This document shows, in pieces, positions 37,392 to 46,995 of a stretch of DNA of 64,000 nt; the first letter of the stretch is position 1, and every line of letters starts with the position of its first letter. The notes under the pieces were generated by a model. It did not search any database. It was not told where the DNA came from and saw only the letters and a list, made by a program, of their open reading frames with translations. A program made the translations under genes and the position numbers. Source of the stretch: Pseudomonas fluorescens Q2-87 (GTDB lineage: Bacteria > Pseudomonadota > Gammaproteobacteria > Pseudomonadales > Pseudomonadaceae); contig NZ_CM001558.1 of NCBI RefSeq assembly GCF_000281895.1, positions 2,732,556 through 2,796,555 on the forward strand, in the 5' to 3' direction.

Positions 37392-39872
37392 ATGGCAACT
37401 ACCTATACGTTGGCAGAGCTTCTGAGCTGGATGAAGGATCAGGATCGCATGAGCAAATGGGATGCGATTGTGGCCATGGAACGCAACAAAACCAATCTGC
37501 TGCTGATTCAAAACTACATTGATAAGTTCAGTTACGGCAGCTATATCCCGTACATTACCGGAGCCATTGCAACAGGTGGTACCTGGGGCATTTTTCGGGA
37601 ATATATTCAAGAGTTTGTAATGGATGTACCTCGTTTGCATTACGAGGATACCGGTCTTGATAATTCGAAGGCCAATCTGCGGATGGCCGTTGTGGCCGGT
37701 CGTCAAGTCTCCATCAAAAAAGACGTGACGGTGTGGCATGCCACGCGCATCTTGGATTATGACCCGCTGGACGGGCCGAGCTTATTCCTGGACCTGTTAT
37801 TGCCCGAGGTGTCGGAAGAAATTGCCGACAATGGGAATATCCGCCTGGACCTGAGCAAAAGCGATAACTTCCGCTTGACGTTTGTCGAAACCCAGACAGA
37901 ACAAGAGCAGGCCGGCAGAGTTCTCAAAGCCTTGTTTAATCGATTGAATGATGAACAGCGTGTCTGGACCCTGGGCACGATTAAGCGGGGCACCAACCCC
38001 ATGATGCAACCGCGCTCTTTCGCCTTGCGCACGCAGCGGGGTGCTCAGGAGGGCGAGGGAGCGATGCTTGCCTTTGTGCGCATGGAGGGTAGACATGAGG
38101 GAGACACGCCTGGCTCTAACAGCGGTTTTCGTTACTTGATTCCGAATGACGCCGGAAGGAATTACTCTGCCACTGTATTGGTAGGGCGAGGCCGAGTAGT
38201 TATTGCTGAGTTGGTACGGTCGCTGGGGGAAATGATTGATAGCGATGATTTTGATTTTGTTTTTGATCATGATAGCGGAGACGTTACTGCGACAGCTAAA
38301 GGCGGGGGTATTACGGTTCCTCGTGGGATATTTAATCATCGTTTGGATATGAATCCCGTAGTGGGGGGGCCAATATGGGCGGATCTTGAGGTTGTTCATC
38401 CTGAATTTTTTCTGGCAGCCAGTGGAAGTCTGAAGGTTGCGCTGCGGGGGCAAGAGATTAGCGTCGAGTGGCCGTGTAGCGGGACTATTGACGCTAAAAT
38501 TAATGTTTTAGAAAGTAATTATTATCCACTTCAATCGCTCATAGATTTGTATCCGGGCACTACTTTGCGTTACGGCTTAACCGTCACGGCGACCTATCAA
38601 TTGATTGATGATGCCGCCGGCGGCGCGTTAAAAAGAATAAAATTTGATATTGAAAGCGATGCAGTCCCTGAGCCAGGCGATGATTTTTCCGAATTTGACG
38701 ATGCCGTTAAGCGTAAGTTGATTTTGGAAGGTCAAACAATAAATATAACGCTTATACTGTTTTTTTTGCTAGGGCTGGCGATGGTGCAGGCTGCTGAAGT
38801 TTTACTTCGGTTGTTGGCGATGGATGCGTCGGGGATGATGGAGGGGGCAATCAAAGATCAGTTCCCTACGGGCCGCGTTGTGTCGGGATTTATTGCGGAA
38901 AATCTCGAGCTTAACTACGGCGAAACCATTCAGATGCTCAATTTACAGTCCCCTTATGATGTCGGTCTGTTCGGTCGCATCAATCCCGCTCAAACAACGT
39001 TCGCCATCACTACGCCGGAACCCCGCATTACCGCCGGCACACCGCACTATGCTTTTGAGGTTTTTCCTGAAAGAACCGGCCTGAAATGGGCTGTTGAAGA
39101 CCTGCAGCGTCGTGCTGTCAGCGCAGGTACGATCGATGAAAATACAGGGGTCTACACACCTCCGGCAGCGAGTCAGATCGAGGGGCGTTTCACCCGTGTA
39201 CGGGTCACCGCAACCGACCCTGTTACCCAGTTCAGCAGTTCTGCCTTGGTGACGGTAGTCCGCTCGCGCTTGACGATCAATCCACTGATTCAGATGTGCA
39301 ATAAAGACGAGCGTGTACCGTTAAAGCTTGGCTATCTGAAGGACGATGAGGACAGCCCTGCGCCTACGGTGGTCATCAACAATCCGGTTCCGGGGGAGAG
39401 CGGTTCTATCGAATCCAATAATGGCGTTTACACCTATGTCTCGAATAAAGACGTCGTCGAAGAGAAAACCTATGTGATGGATGAACTCGTGGCGACTTAT
39501 AAAGGGTATACGGCGTCGGTTTACATGGTGGTTACACAGACAACTCCCGCGATAACCATTCAGGCCCCTGACAGTTTGGAAGGATTGACAGAAGTCGCTT
39601 TAAGAGCCATGGCCAATACCACTGATATTACCGAACACGTTGAATGGAGTATTGAATTCAACGGCCCCGGCTCATGGCACAGCGAAACCCCAGGCGTCTA
39701 TAAGGTTGACGAAATGGCCCCGCAGGCTTTTGTGTTCATCAGAGCGTCCTGGGACTCGGTGGTTATAGGTGTTCTTGAAGGTCATCTACTGCTCGCGATG
39801 CCCTTGCTCGATATTCCCGATGTGCCGCTGAGTGTTGCCGAGACTGATGGCGAGACAGGCCTGGCTTATTGA
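37392..39872 (+). CDS. Large leaderless protein, family A member 1 (possible P47/TULIP-like N-terminus)
   Basis: An 826-residue protein without signal peptide. The first about 280 residues are shared with three further genes downstream; anchor points are LLSWM, KWDAIVAMERNKTNLLL, DVPRLHYEDTGL, FALRTQRGAQEGEGAMLAFV and RYLIPNDAGRNYSA. The W-D-x-x-x-A...N..L opening recalls clostridial P47/OrfX proteins of the TULIP superfamily (my recollection, not tested). Residues about 455-490 form a hydrophobic helix (LFFLLGLAMVQAAEVLLRLLA). The rest has beta-rich modules, one with GTIDENTGVYTPPA. ATG at 37392 is chosen over 37386 because GAGGG is then seven bases away. It is closely paralogous to the gene at 42147. 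Confidence 0.75.
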   Translation: MATTYTLAELLSWMKDQDRMSKWDAIVAMERNKTNLLLIQNYIDKFSYGSYIPYITGAIATGGTWGIFREYIQEFVMDVPRLHYEDTGLDNSKANLRMAVVAGRQVSIKKDVTVWHATRILDYDPLDGPSLFLDLLLPEVSEEIADNGNIRLDLSKSDNFRLTFVETQTEQEQAGRVLKALFNRLNDEQRVWTLGTIKRGTNPMMQPRSFALRTQRGAQEGEGAMLAFVRMEGRHEGDTPGSNSGFRYLIPNDAGRNYSATVLVGRGRVVIAELVRSLGEMIDSDDFDFVFDHDSGDVTATAKGGGITVPRGIFNHRLDMNPVVGGPIWADLEVVHPEFFLAASGSLKVALRGQEISVEWPCSGTIDAKINVLESNYYPLQSLIDLYPGTTLRYGLTVTATYQLIDDAAGGALKRIKFDIESDAVPEPGDDFSEFDDAVKRKLILEGQTINITLILFFLLGLAMVQAAEVLLRLLAMDASGMMEGAIKDQFPTGRVVSGFIAENLELNYGETIQMLNLQSPYDVGLFGRINPAQTTFAITTPEPRITAGTPHYAFEVFPERTGLKWAVEDLQRRAVSAGTIDENTGVYTPPAASQIEGRFTRVRVTATDPVTQFSSSALVTVVRSRLTINPLIQMCNKDERVPLKLGYLKDDEDSPAPTVVINNPVPGESGSIESNNGVYTYVSNKDVVEEKTYVMDELVATYKGYTASVYMVVTQTTPAITIQAPDSLEGLTEVALRAMANTTDITEHVEWSIEFNGPGSWHSETPGVYKVDEMAPQAFVFIRASWDSVVIGVLEGHLLLAMPLLDIPDVPLSVAETDGETGLAY

Positions 39873-39896
39873 TCTGTATAACGACTTGCTTGCAAC

Positions 39897-39992
39897 CCAT
39901 TTATTGAAGCGACCCATGGGCTCGACGCCTTGGTGCAATGCAATAGCGTTGTAGTCGACATAATCGTCGGTCATGACATTGCCGCGATAGCC
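39897..39992. other. Short segment of foreign origin between duplicated blocks
   Basis: Between the end of homology to the 44633 region (about 39904) and the start of the 39991 repeat lie about 90 bases with no match elsewhere in the window. On the minus strand they encode an open stretch MTDDYVDYNAIALHQGVEPM from 39974, which then runs into the antisense of the family gene. It may be the 5' end of a lost minus-strand gene, in the place RHS1 takes in copy 1. I do not recognise the peptide. Confidence 0.4.
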
Positions 39993-40148
39993 ATAAATGA
40001 ACGGCGCTTTTTAACGGGAGGGCTACGGCGAGTTGTCGATACGGTAACAGACTGCAGAGCGCCGGTAACCTAACAGTTCTGATAGTGGTCGGCGCGATCG
40101 GTCAGGGGTAAAACGTCTTTATCGCTGCATGAAAACTCAACGAGGGTG
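39991..40148. repeat. Direct repeat, copy 2 (leader of the Ig-like gene)
   Basis: Partner of 36991-37148. It directly precedes the ATG of the 603-residue gene (40157) and ends with CAACGAGGGTG, which serves as its ribosome binding region. The motif TTCTGATAGT is at 40077-40086. Confidence 0.85.
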
Positions 40149-40156
40149 TCAAATCC

Positions 40157-41968
40157 ATGAATACAAAAGATGCCCCGCCGGCTCCCCACATTCCGCTACT
40201 CGGTCGCGATAACGTGATCGATCTGGAGGTGTTGGGAACAGACGACTTGTTGACCTATGTGCAGTATCCAGGGCTTGCAATAGGTCATGGGATCGAACCC
40301 AACTGGCGAGGGCGCAGCCCGTTGGGCGAAGCGATCGATGAAACCAACTACCAGGATGTCGATGACCGTTTGGAACATGACGAGAATGGTCATCCAAGAA
40401 TGCCGATAGTGATTGAGAACGCCAAACTCGTCAGCCTGGATCAGGGCGAAGTGTTTTACTCCTATCGGCAATCGGATGGCGGACCGCTGGGGGAAGAGTC
40501 CCGGCGTCTGTTTTTTTATGTGGGCAAGCGCGTCGGTGTTCTGAGCTTGCCTGTGGCGCAGATGAAGGAATCTCACGCATTGTGCGTGGACCCAAGCGCC
40601 ATCGCCGGCCCCGCGCTCATCTCCACCGCGCCTTATCAGGCGATGGCCGAAGGTGATGAGCTTACTTTCACCTGGGTGGCCCATCGGGCTACCGGAGGGA
40701 CCCCTACGACCCATACGATACGCCGGACATTGAGCGCCGATGACGTGGGCAAAACCCTGGAGTGGTCTTTGCCCAAGGCACAACTCACATTGATCCAGAA
40801 CGGTGGTCACGGGGTTATGCGTTATCAGGTGCAGTACGCCGATCCACAGGATCCGCTCACGCCCGAATCAACTTCCGCCGAACAGACCATTACGGCAGTG
40901 GACACCCTTGAACCGTTTTTGCCCGAACTGATTGTCGTGGGTGCCGACAGTGGCTCGATTGACCCGGCACGACACCCCGATGGCTTGCCCGTGCAGGTGC
41001 CACTGTATGACAGCCGGCAGCCGGGTGACGTGGTGACGGTATATGCGCAAGGCGACACCAACCTGCTCGCTACCGCGTTGCTGGATGTGTCGGCGGTCGA
41101 GAGCGGGATCATCACGCTGGTCCTCGAACACCGCTGGTTACAGGAGAACAACGGCAAGGTTGTCGAGCTGCTTTATCACTATGCGCGGGCAGGGGTTTCG
41201 TTCAGCTCGCGCCCGTTGACGCTGATGGTTCGGCGCCCCCTTGAGCTGTATGCACCGAATGTGGATAAGGCCTCTCTTTACGATGACGACGGGTCGGGCG
41301 TGGTCAAGGGGTGGGTGAATGCCGCTGATGTGCTGACCGGGGCCGTCATCGATATCCCGCAGGACTCCGTGATTGGCAACGATGACAAGGTCAGCATGAT
41401 CTGGGACGGCTTTGGCGATCCGCTGGTGGTGACGACACCCACGATTGGCAACGACAGGCGATTCAACATTCCCCGTACAGCCGTACCGATGAATGTGGGG
41501 AAACATGTTGTGATTCATTACGAGGTTCTGCCGCCAGATGAAACCGTTCCTCACAATTCACCGTTTTATGATCTGGAAATAAAAAACTTCGACAGTGGTT
41601 GGCCGCGGATCCAGGCGGAAAGGCCGAGACTTAGCGGTGGTTCTATCAAGTTGAGCGAGATCACCGACCCGGTCATGCTCTTTAAGTTGGAAAGCTGGCA
41701 TTTCATGGCAGAAGGGCAACTTCTAAAAATTCAGGCAAGCGGCGTATCGTCAGCGACAGGCCAAGTAGTGACTCATACGATGCGTGACGAAACGCAGCCC
41801 CTTACCGACGATGAATATAATGTTGGATATATATTGCCAGCGCTTGATAAGGGCTTTTTAAATTCGCTGGTAATGGCTGAAAAACTTTCTATCTTGGTCC
41901 AGTTGAGTTACGACCAGGGCAGCACTTATAAGAAAGTGGATGAACGGCTGTTTCTTCTGGCGCCCTGA
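40157..41968 (+). CDS. Large leaderless protein with Ig-like modules, unknown function (603 aa)
   Basis: No signal peptide or membrane helix. After a Pro/His-containing N-terminus come several beta-sandwich-like modules of about 100 residues (GDELTFTWVAHRATGGTP; PGDVVTVYAQGDTNLLATALLD; NDDKVSMIWDGFGDPLVVT). The last about 100 residues (LESWHFMAEGQLLKIQASGV, TMRDETQPLTDDE, AEKLSILVQLSYDQGSTY) match the end of the 497-residue protein at 24977. It belongs to the duplicated unit; the second copy of this gene survives only as the relic at 37149. I do not recognise a characterised family. Confidence 0.75.
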   Translation: MNTKDAPPAPHIPLLGRDNVIDLEVLGTDDLLTYVQYPGLAIGHGIEPNWRGRSPLGEAIDETNYQDVDDRLEHDENGHPRMPIVIENAKLVSLDQGEVFYSYRQSDGGPLGEESRRLFFYVGKRVGVLSLPVAQMKESHALCVDPSAIAGPALISTAPYQAMAEGDELTFTWVAHRATGGTPTTHTIRRTLSADDVGKTLEWSLPKAQLTLIQNGGHGVMRYQVQYADPQDPLTPESTSAEQTITAVDTLEPFLPELIVVGADSGSIDPARHPDGLPVQVPLYDSRQPGDVVTVYAQGDTNLLATALLDVSAVESGIITLVLEHRWLQENNGKVVELLYHYARAGVSFSSRPLTLMVRRPLELYAPNVDKASLYDDDGSGVVKGWVNAADVLTGAVIDIPQDSVIGNDDKVSMIWDGFGDPLVVTTPTIGNDRRFNIPRTAVPMNVGKHVVIHYEVLPPDETVPHNSPFYDLEIKNFDSGWPRIQAERPRLSGGSIKLSEITDPVMLFKLESWHFMAEGQLLKIQASGVSSATGQVVTHTMRDETQPLTDDEYNVGYILPALDKGFLNSLVMAEKLSILVQLSYDQGSTYKKVDERLFLLAP

Positions 41969-42146
41969 ACGCACGATTTTTTTTATGGAAAGACTGATTG
42001 TCGTTGAAGAGCACGGCTCGGTAATCGCTTTTTGCTGTTCTGGCGATCAGATGGTTTTGTGAAGTTTATCTCGATAGGAAGTGCTCAGTCGTGAATATGT
42101 GAGACGGCTCGGCTCACCGTTGATTTTGATATTTGAGGATATGGAA
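41957..42146. repeat. Direct repeat upstream of family A member 2
   Basis: Matches 37202-37391. Shared stretches include ATGGAAAGACTGATTGTCGT, GGCGATCAGATGGTTT and AGACGGCTCGGCTCACCGTT. It carries the ribosome binding site (GAGGAT) of the following gene and starts within the last codons of the 603-residue gene. Confidence 0.85.
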
Positions 42147-44633
42147 ATGGTAACTACCTATACGTTGGCAGAGCTTCTGAGCTGGATGAAGGATCAGGAT
42201 CGCATGAGCAAATGGGATGCGATTGTGGCCATGGAACGCAACAAAACCAATCTGCTGCTGATTCAAAACTACATTGATAAGTTCAATTTGGGCAGCTATA
42301 TCCCGGCCATCACCGGAACCATTGCAACAGGTGGCACCGGTGGCAATTTTCGGGAATATATTCAAGAGTTTGTAATGGATGTACCTCGTTTGTATTTCGA
42401 GGATACCGGTCTTGATAATTCGAAGGCCAATCTGCGGATGGCCGTTGTGGCCGGGCGTCAAGTCTCCATCGAAAAAGACGTGACGGTGTGGCATGTCACG
42501 CGCATCTTGGATTATGACCCGCTGGACGGGCCGAGCTTATTCCTGGACCTGTTATTGCCCGAGGTGTCGGGAGAAATTGCCGACAATGGGAATATCCGCC
42601 TGGACCTGAGCAAAAGCGATAACTTTCGCTTGACGTTTGCCGAAACCCAGACAGAACAAGAGCTGGCTGGCAGAGTTTTCAAGGCCTTGTTTAATCGATT
42701 GGATGATGCACAGCGTGTCTGGACCCTGGGCACGATTAAGCGGGGCACCAACCCCATGCTGCAACCGCGTTCTTTCGGCTTGCGCACGCAGCAGGGTAGC
42801 CAGGAGGGCGAGGGAGCGATGCTTGCCTTCGTGCGCATGGAGGGTAGACATGAGGGAGACTTTCCTGGTGCGAACAGTGGTTTTCGTTACTTGATCCCGA
42901 ATGACACCGGAAGAGATTACTCTGCCACTGTATTGGTAGGGCGAGGCCGAGTAGTTATTGCTGAGTTGGTTCGATCGCTGGGGGAGATGATTGAGAGCAA
43001 TGATTTTGATTATGTTTTTGATGACGGTAACGGAGATATTGTTGCGACAGCTAAAAGGGGGGGGATTAAGATTCCTAGTGGGACATTTAATCATCGTTTG
43101 GAGATGACCACCCTGTTGGGTCCAATATGGGCGGATCTTGAGGTTAGTCATCCTGAATTTCTTCTGGCGGCCCGTGAACGTCTGAAGGTTGAGCTGCATG
43201 GACAACAGATCAGCGTCCGGTGGCTATGTGCCGGGACTGTTAGAGCTAGCATGAATGTCGTAGCAACTAATTATAATGGGCTTCAAGAGCTCATAGATAT
43301 ATATCCGAGCAAGAACTTGACTTATCATTTAATCGTCACGGCGTATTACCAATTGATTGATGATGGCGCCGGTGGCACGTTGAAAAGAATAAGGTATGAT
43401 GTTGAAAGTAGTGTAGATCCTGAGTCCGGTGTTGATATTTTTAAGTTTGTCGATGCCGTTAAGCGTAAGTTGAGTCTGGCAGATCCGGTAGATCCAATAG
43501 TGGATTTACTACTCAGGCTGTTTATTTTAATGGGGCTGTTAATGCTACAGATTGCTGAAATTTTACTTAATTTGTTGGCGACGGATGCGTCGGGAATGAT
43601 CGCGGGTGCAATCAAAGAGCAGTTCCCTACGGGCCGCGTTGTGTCGGGATTTATTGCGGAAAATCTCGAGCTTAACTACGGCGAAACCATCCAGATGCTC
43701 AATTTACAGTCCCCTTATGATGTCGGTCTGTTCGGTCGCATCAATCCCGCTCAAACAACGTTTGCCATCACCACGCCGGAACCCCGTATTGCCGCCGGCG
43801 GGCCGCACTATGCTTTTGAGGTTTTTCCTGAAAGACCCGGCCTGAAATGGGCTGTTGAGCACTTGCGGCGTCTCGCTGTTGGCGTAGGTACGATCGATGA
43901 AGACACAGGGGTCTACACACCTCCGGCAGTGCACCAAGTCCAGGGGCGTTTCACCCGTGTACGGGTCACCGCAACCGACCCTGTTACCCAGTTCAGCAGT
44001 TCTGCCTTGGTGACGGTAGTCCGCTCGCGCTTGACGATCAATCCACTGATTCAGATGTGCAATAAAGACGAGCGTGTACCGTTAAAGCTTGGCTATCTGA
44101 AGGACGATGAGGACAGCCCTGCGCCTACGGTGGTCATCAACAATCCGGTTCCGGGGGAGAGCGGTTCTATCGAATCCAATAATGGCGTTTACACCTATGT
44201 CTCGAATAAAGACGTCGTCGAAGAGAAAACCTATGTGATGGATGAACTCGTGGCGACTTATAAAGGGTATACGGCGTCGGTTTACATGGTGGTTAGACAG
44301 ACAACTCCCGCGATAACCATTCAGGTCCCTGGCAGTTTGGAAGGATTGACAGAAGTCGCTTTAAGAGCCATAGCCAATAACAGGGATATAACCGAACACG
44401 TTGAATGGAGTATTGAATTCAACGGCCCCGGCTCGTGGCACAGCGAAACCCCAGGCGTCTATAAGGTTGACGAAATGGCCCCGCAGGCTTTCGTGTTCAT
44501 CAGAGCGTCCTGGGACTCGGTGGTTATAGGTGTTCTTGAAGGTCATCTACTGCTCGCGCTGCCCTTGCTCGATATTCCCGATGTGCCGCTGAGTGTTGCC
44601 GCGATTGAGGGCGAGACAGGCCTGGCTTATTGA
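42147..44633 (+). CDS. Large leaderless protein, family A member 2 (possible P47/TULIP-like N-terminus)
   Basis: An 828-residue close paralogue of the product of the gene at 37392. The first about 275 and the last about 320 residues are almost identical between the two, but the middle (about residues 275-500) is clearly diverged, although it keeps the hydrophobic helix (LFILMGLLMLQIAEILLNLLA). This mosaic pattern points to gene conversion of the ends or selection for change in the middle. The middle is also AT-richer. ATG at 42147 is used by analogy with 37392. The next family gene starts 50 bases downstream, so 42147, 44684, 46996 and perhaps 49954 form an operon. Confidence 0.75.
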   Translation: MVTTYTLAELLSWMKDQDRMSKWDAIVAMERNKTNLLLIQNYIDKFNLGSYIPAITGTIATGGTGGNFREYIQEFVMDVPRLYFEDTGLDNSKANLRMAVVAGRQVSIEKDVTVWHVTRILDYDPLDGPSLFLDLLLPEVSGEIADNGNIRLDLSKSDNFRLTFAETQTEQELAGRVFKALFNRLDDAQRVWTLGTIKRGTNPMLQPRSFGLRTQQGSQEGEGAMLAFVRMEGRHEGDFPGANSGFRYLIPNDTGRDYSATVLVGRGRVVIAELVRSLGEMIESNDFDYVFDDGNGDIVATAKRGGIKIPSGTFNHRLEMTTLLGPIWADLEVSHPEFLLAARERLKVELHGQQISVRWLCAGTVRASMNVVATNYNGLQELIDIYPSKNLTYHLIVTAYYQLIDDGAGGTLKRIRYDVESSVDPESGVDIFKFVDAVKRKLSLADPVDPIVDLLLRLFILMGLLMLQIAEILLNLLATDASGMIAGAIKEQFPTGRVVSGFIAENLELNYGETIQMLNLQSPYDVGLFGRINPAQTTFAITTPEPRIAAGGPHYAFEVFPERPGLKWAVEHLRRLAVGVGTIDEDTGVYTPPAVHQVQGRFTRVRVTATDPVTQFSSSALVTVVRSRLTINPLIQMCNKDERVPLKLGYLKDDEDSPAPTVVINNPVPGESGSIESNNGVYTYVSNKDVVEEKTYVMDELVATYKGYTASVYMVVRQTTPAITIQVPGSLEGLTEVALRAIANNRDITEHVEWSIEFNGPGSWHSETPGVYKVDEMAPQAFVFIRASWDSVVIGVLEGHLLLALPLLDIPDVPLSVAAIEGETGLAY

Positions 44634-44683
44634 TCTGTATAACGACTTGCTTGCAACCCATTTATTAAATGAGGAAAGTAGCG

Positions 44684-46966
44684 ATGGCCAGTTATTCGGT
44701 AACCGAACTGTTAGGCTGGATGCAGGGCACCAGCCAGATGCGCGAGTGGGATGCATTGTTTGCCTTGTCGGGTCATTCGGTGAACCAGGCGCTACAAAAG
44801 GACCATGCACTCCGATTGAGCCAGGGCATAAGCCTGAATGGCCTCACCGGAAGTTACGAGGTGCCGGATACTCCGCTTACCCATCACTTGATCGGGTGCT
44901 CATTGAGTTATCCCGAGATTTCCTTTCCATCAACGTCGTATGTATCGAATGCTGTGGGTTCATCCCTGCAAGTGAGCGGCGGTCGAGAAGTGATCACGCA
45001 AAAAAAAATTGATCAACAGCTTATCCGGTCGGTTTTTCTCTTTAGTCCACTTAGTGCTTATAAGTTGGTCACAGACGAGCAACCGGTTACTTTCCAAGAG
45101 CCAGCAGCCGGGCGCGATGCGCAGGTCGTGCTGGACCTGATGTTGGCGGAAGAACTCAGGCTGACGAGTTCGCCGGTGCTGGAGGAACAGGTCGCTGGCG
45201 GCGAGTTTTTCAAGGCGCAATTTGAAGCCTTGGCCGATGAACGTTCCGTATTTCCGTTGGCCAGGTTCCCGGATCAGGAAAATCCTTTCCTGTGTATCAA
45301 GTCCATTGATGTGGGCACTCAATCGAGCGGCGAGATCGCGAGCGAAGGGGCGTTGCTGTTTTATCAAACCATGGCGATGGGCAGGCCCGGCAACAAACCG
45401 AGCGAATACCGATACCTGATCGCCAATGACGCCGATAAGGACTACGCCAGCACCGCGCTGTTCTCGTCCAGGCTGATCAATCGGGCCGCGTTCGGTGGGG
45501 CACTGTTGAGCATGTTTGGCAGCAATCACTTCGAACTGATGGAAGACGATGGACGTGTGATAGGCATGAAAGCCACCTCGGGCGAGTTGACCATTACAGC
45601 TCGCGATTATAAGGACAATCTGTACGACTTTGGCTGTGACTCTTTTGGTATCTCGCTGGTGCAAGGAGCTCAGCCACTGACGGCCGAATTTGAACTGACT
45701 CGGGCCGTTCAGCATTGGCAAACCAGGGCCGATGTGCCACTGCGTTATCGACTCCAGGGCAGCACGGGGGGATGGACCTCTTTTACGGTGACGTTCACCT
45801 TCAGCCTTGAGCAGGTGTTCCGGATGATGGTCGATGAGTTCGCGCCGTACGAAGTCGGTGCCGAGTTATTTGTGCCACGCACGCAGACGCCGGACGTGAC
45901 GTACATCAGCGGCCTGCCGGATAACACACCGCAAATCCTGCGCGACCGGATCGTGGCGTTTATCGGGCATGCGGTTAAAACCGCGTTGATCGAGCAGTAC
46001 GCCGAATGCCTGACGGCCACCGGTACCCAAGGTTTTTTGGCGGATGTAGACCTGGCGGGTGCCCACCGGTTGCAATCGGAAGTCGTGGCGCTCCCACAGG
46101 ATTATGTCGACTTTGGCCGGGTTCTTTCCTCCAGCGCCTCGTTCACGATCCGTGCGCCGAAAACGCTGTTATTGCCTGGGGAAATTGTTTCGTTCGAGGT
46201 GGAACCGACCGCCCCCGGAGTCAGTTTCACGGTAGAGGCGCCGGGTGCTTTGGATCCTGGAAGGATGACGCCTGAAGGGGAGTACCGGGCACCGCCGGCC
46301 CATACACTGGGCGCAGCCCCTCTTCAGGTATTGGTCATTGCCCATGATGAGGCCAGTGACGAGCGAAGTGTGGTCGTAGTAACGGTTGTCAGGGAAAGCC
46401 TTGTGGTCAATCCCGTTATTCAAGTGTGCAACCCGCAGGATCGCATTTCGTTTTTGGCGGGCTCCATCGGTGGCGGACCATTGACGTGGGAAATAAAGAA
46501 TCGGGTACCGGGCGAAAGTGGAGATTTGGTCCCCAATCCTGCCACCGGTGGATACGACTATATTGCCGCCGACGAGATCACGGGTGAGGCCGCCTTTGTT
46601 TTCGATGAAATCAACGTGACCGATGAAGACAGCGGCAATACATGGTCAAGTTATGTGGTGGCACAACATAAAAACACGATAATGGTTATAAAACCCGATC
46701 TTGAATCTTCCGCCGAAGGTGAACTTCAGTTACGCGCCACGATTAACCACTTTCCCATCGAGGCAGAGTGGTTCCTCCCCTTTGACGGTCCCGGAGAAAT
46801 CGATAGCGATACGGGGTTGTATCGTGAAGGCGGACCCAGAGCACAACCTTGCGTCGTCATTGGCGCAAAATGGGTTGAACCCGTGCTTGGTCTATTTGAA
46901 GGTTACACCATCGTGCCATTACCGTTAGCCGATTCAGGTGCGGTCATTCGAGCGTTGAGTTTGTAA
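44684..46966 (+). CDS. Large leaderless protein, family A member 3
   Basis: A 760-residue protein related to the two paralogues upstream. It keeps the family N-terminus (TELLGWMQ, EWDALFALSGHSVNQAL) and the later anchors VQDLML-like VVLDLMLAEELRL, GALLFYQTMAMG and YRYLIANDADKDYAST. The second half has Ig-like modules, with PTAPGVSFTVEAPGALDPGR and NPVIQVCNPQDRISFLAG parallel to NPLIQMCNKDERVPLKLG in members 1 and 2, and a common end (FDGPGEIDSDTGLYREGG). It lacks the central hydrophobic helix. ATG at 44684 has GAGGAAAG upstream. No signal peptide; function unknown. Confidence 0.75.
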   Translation: MASYSVTELLGWMQGTSQMREWDALFALSGHSVNQALQKDHALRLSQGISLNGLTGSYEVPDTPLTHHLIGCSLSYPEISFPSTSYVSNAVGSSLQVSGGREVITQKKIDQQLIRSVFLFSPLSAYKLVTDEQPVTFQEPAAGRDAQVVLDLMLAEELRLTSSPVLEEQVAGGEFFKAQFEALADERSVFPLARFPDQENPFLCIKSIDVGTQSSGEIASEGALLFYQTMAMGRPGNKPSEYRYLIANDADKDYASTALFSSRLINRAAFGGALLSMFGSNHFELMEDDGRVIGMKATSGELTITARDYKDNLYDFGCDSFGISLVQGAQPLTAEFELTRAVQHWQTRADVPLRYRLQGSTGGWTSFTVTFTFSLEQVFRMMVDEFAPYEVGAELFVPRTQTPDVTYISGLPDNTPQILRDRIVAFIGHAVKTALIEQYAECLTATGTQGFLADVDLAGAHRLQSEVVALPQDYVDFGRVLSSSASFTIRAPKTLLLPGEIVSFEVEPTAPGVSFTVEAPGALDPGRMTPEGEYRAPPAHTLGAAPLQVLVIAHDEASDERSVVVVTVVRESLVVNPVIQVCNPQDRISFLAGSIGGGPLTWEIKNRVPGESGDLVPNPATGGYDYIAADEITGEAAFVFDEINVTDEDSGNTWSSYVVAQHKNTIMVIKPDLESSAEGELQLRATINHFPIEAEWFLPFDGPGEIDSDTGLYREGGPRAQPCVVIGAKWVEPVLGLFEGYTIVPLPLADSGAVIRALSL

Positions 46967-46995
46967 TCCATCCTTTTATTGGAAGAGGATTTATC

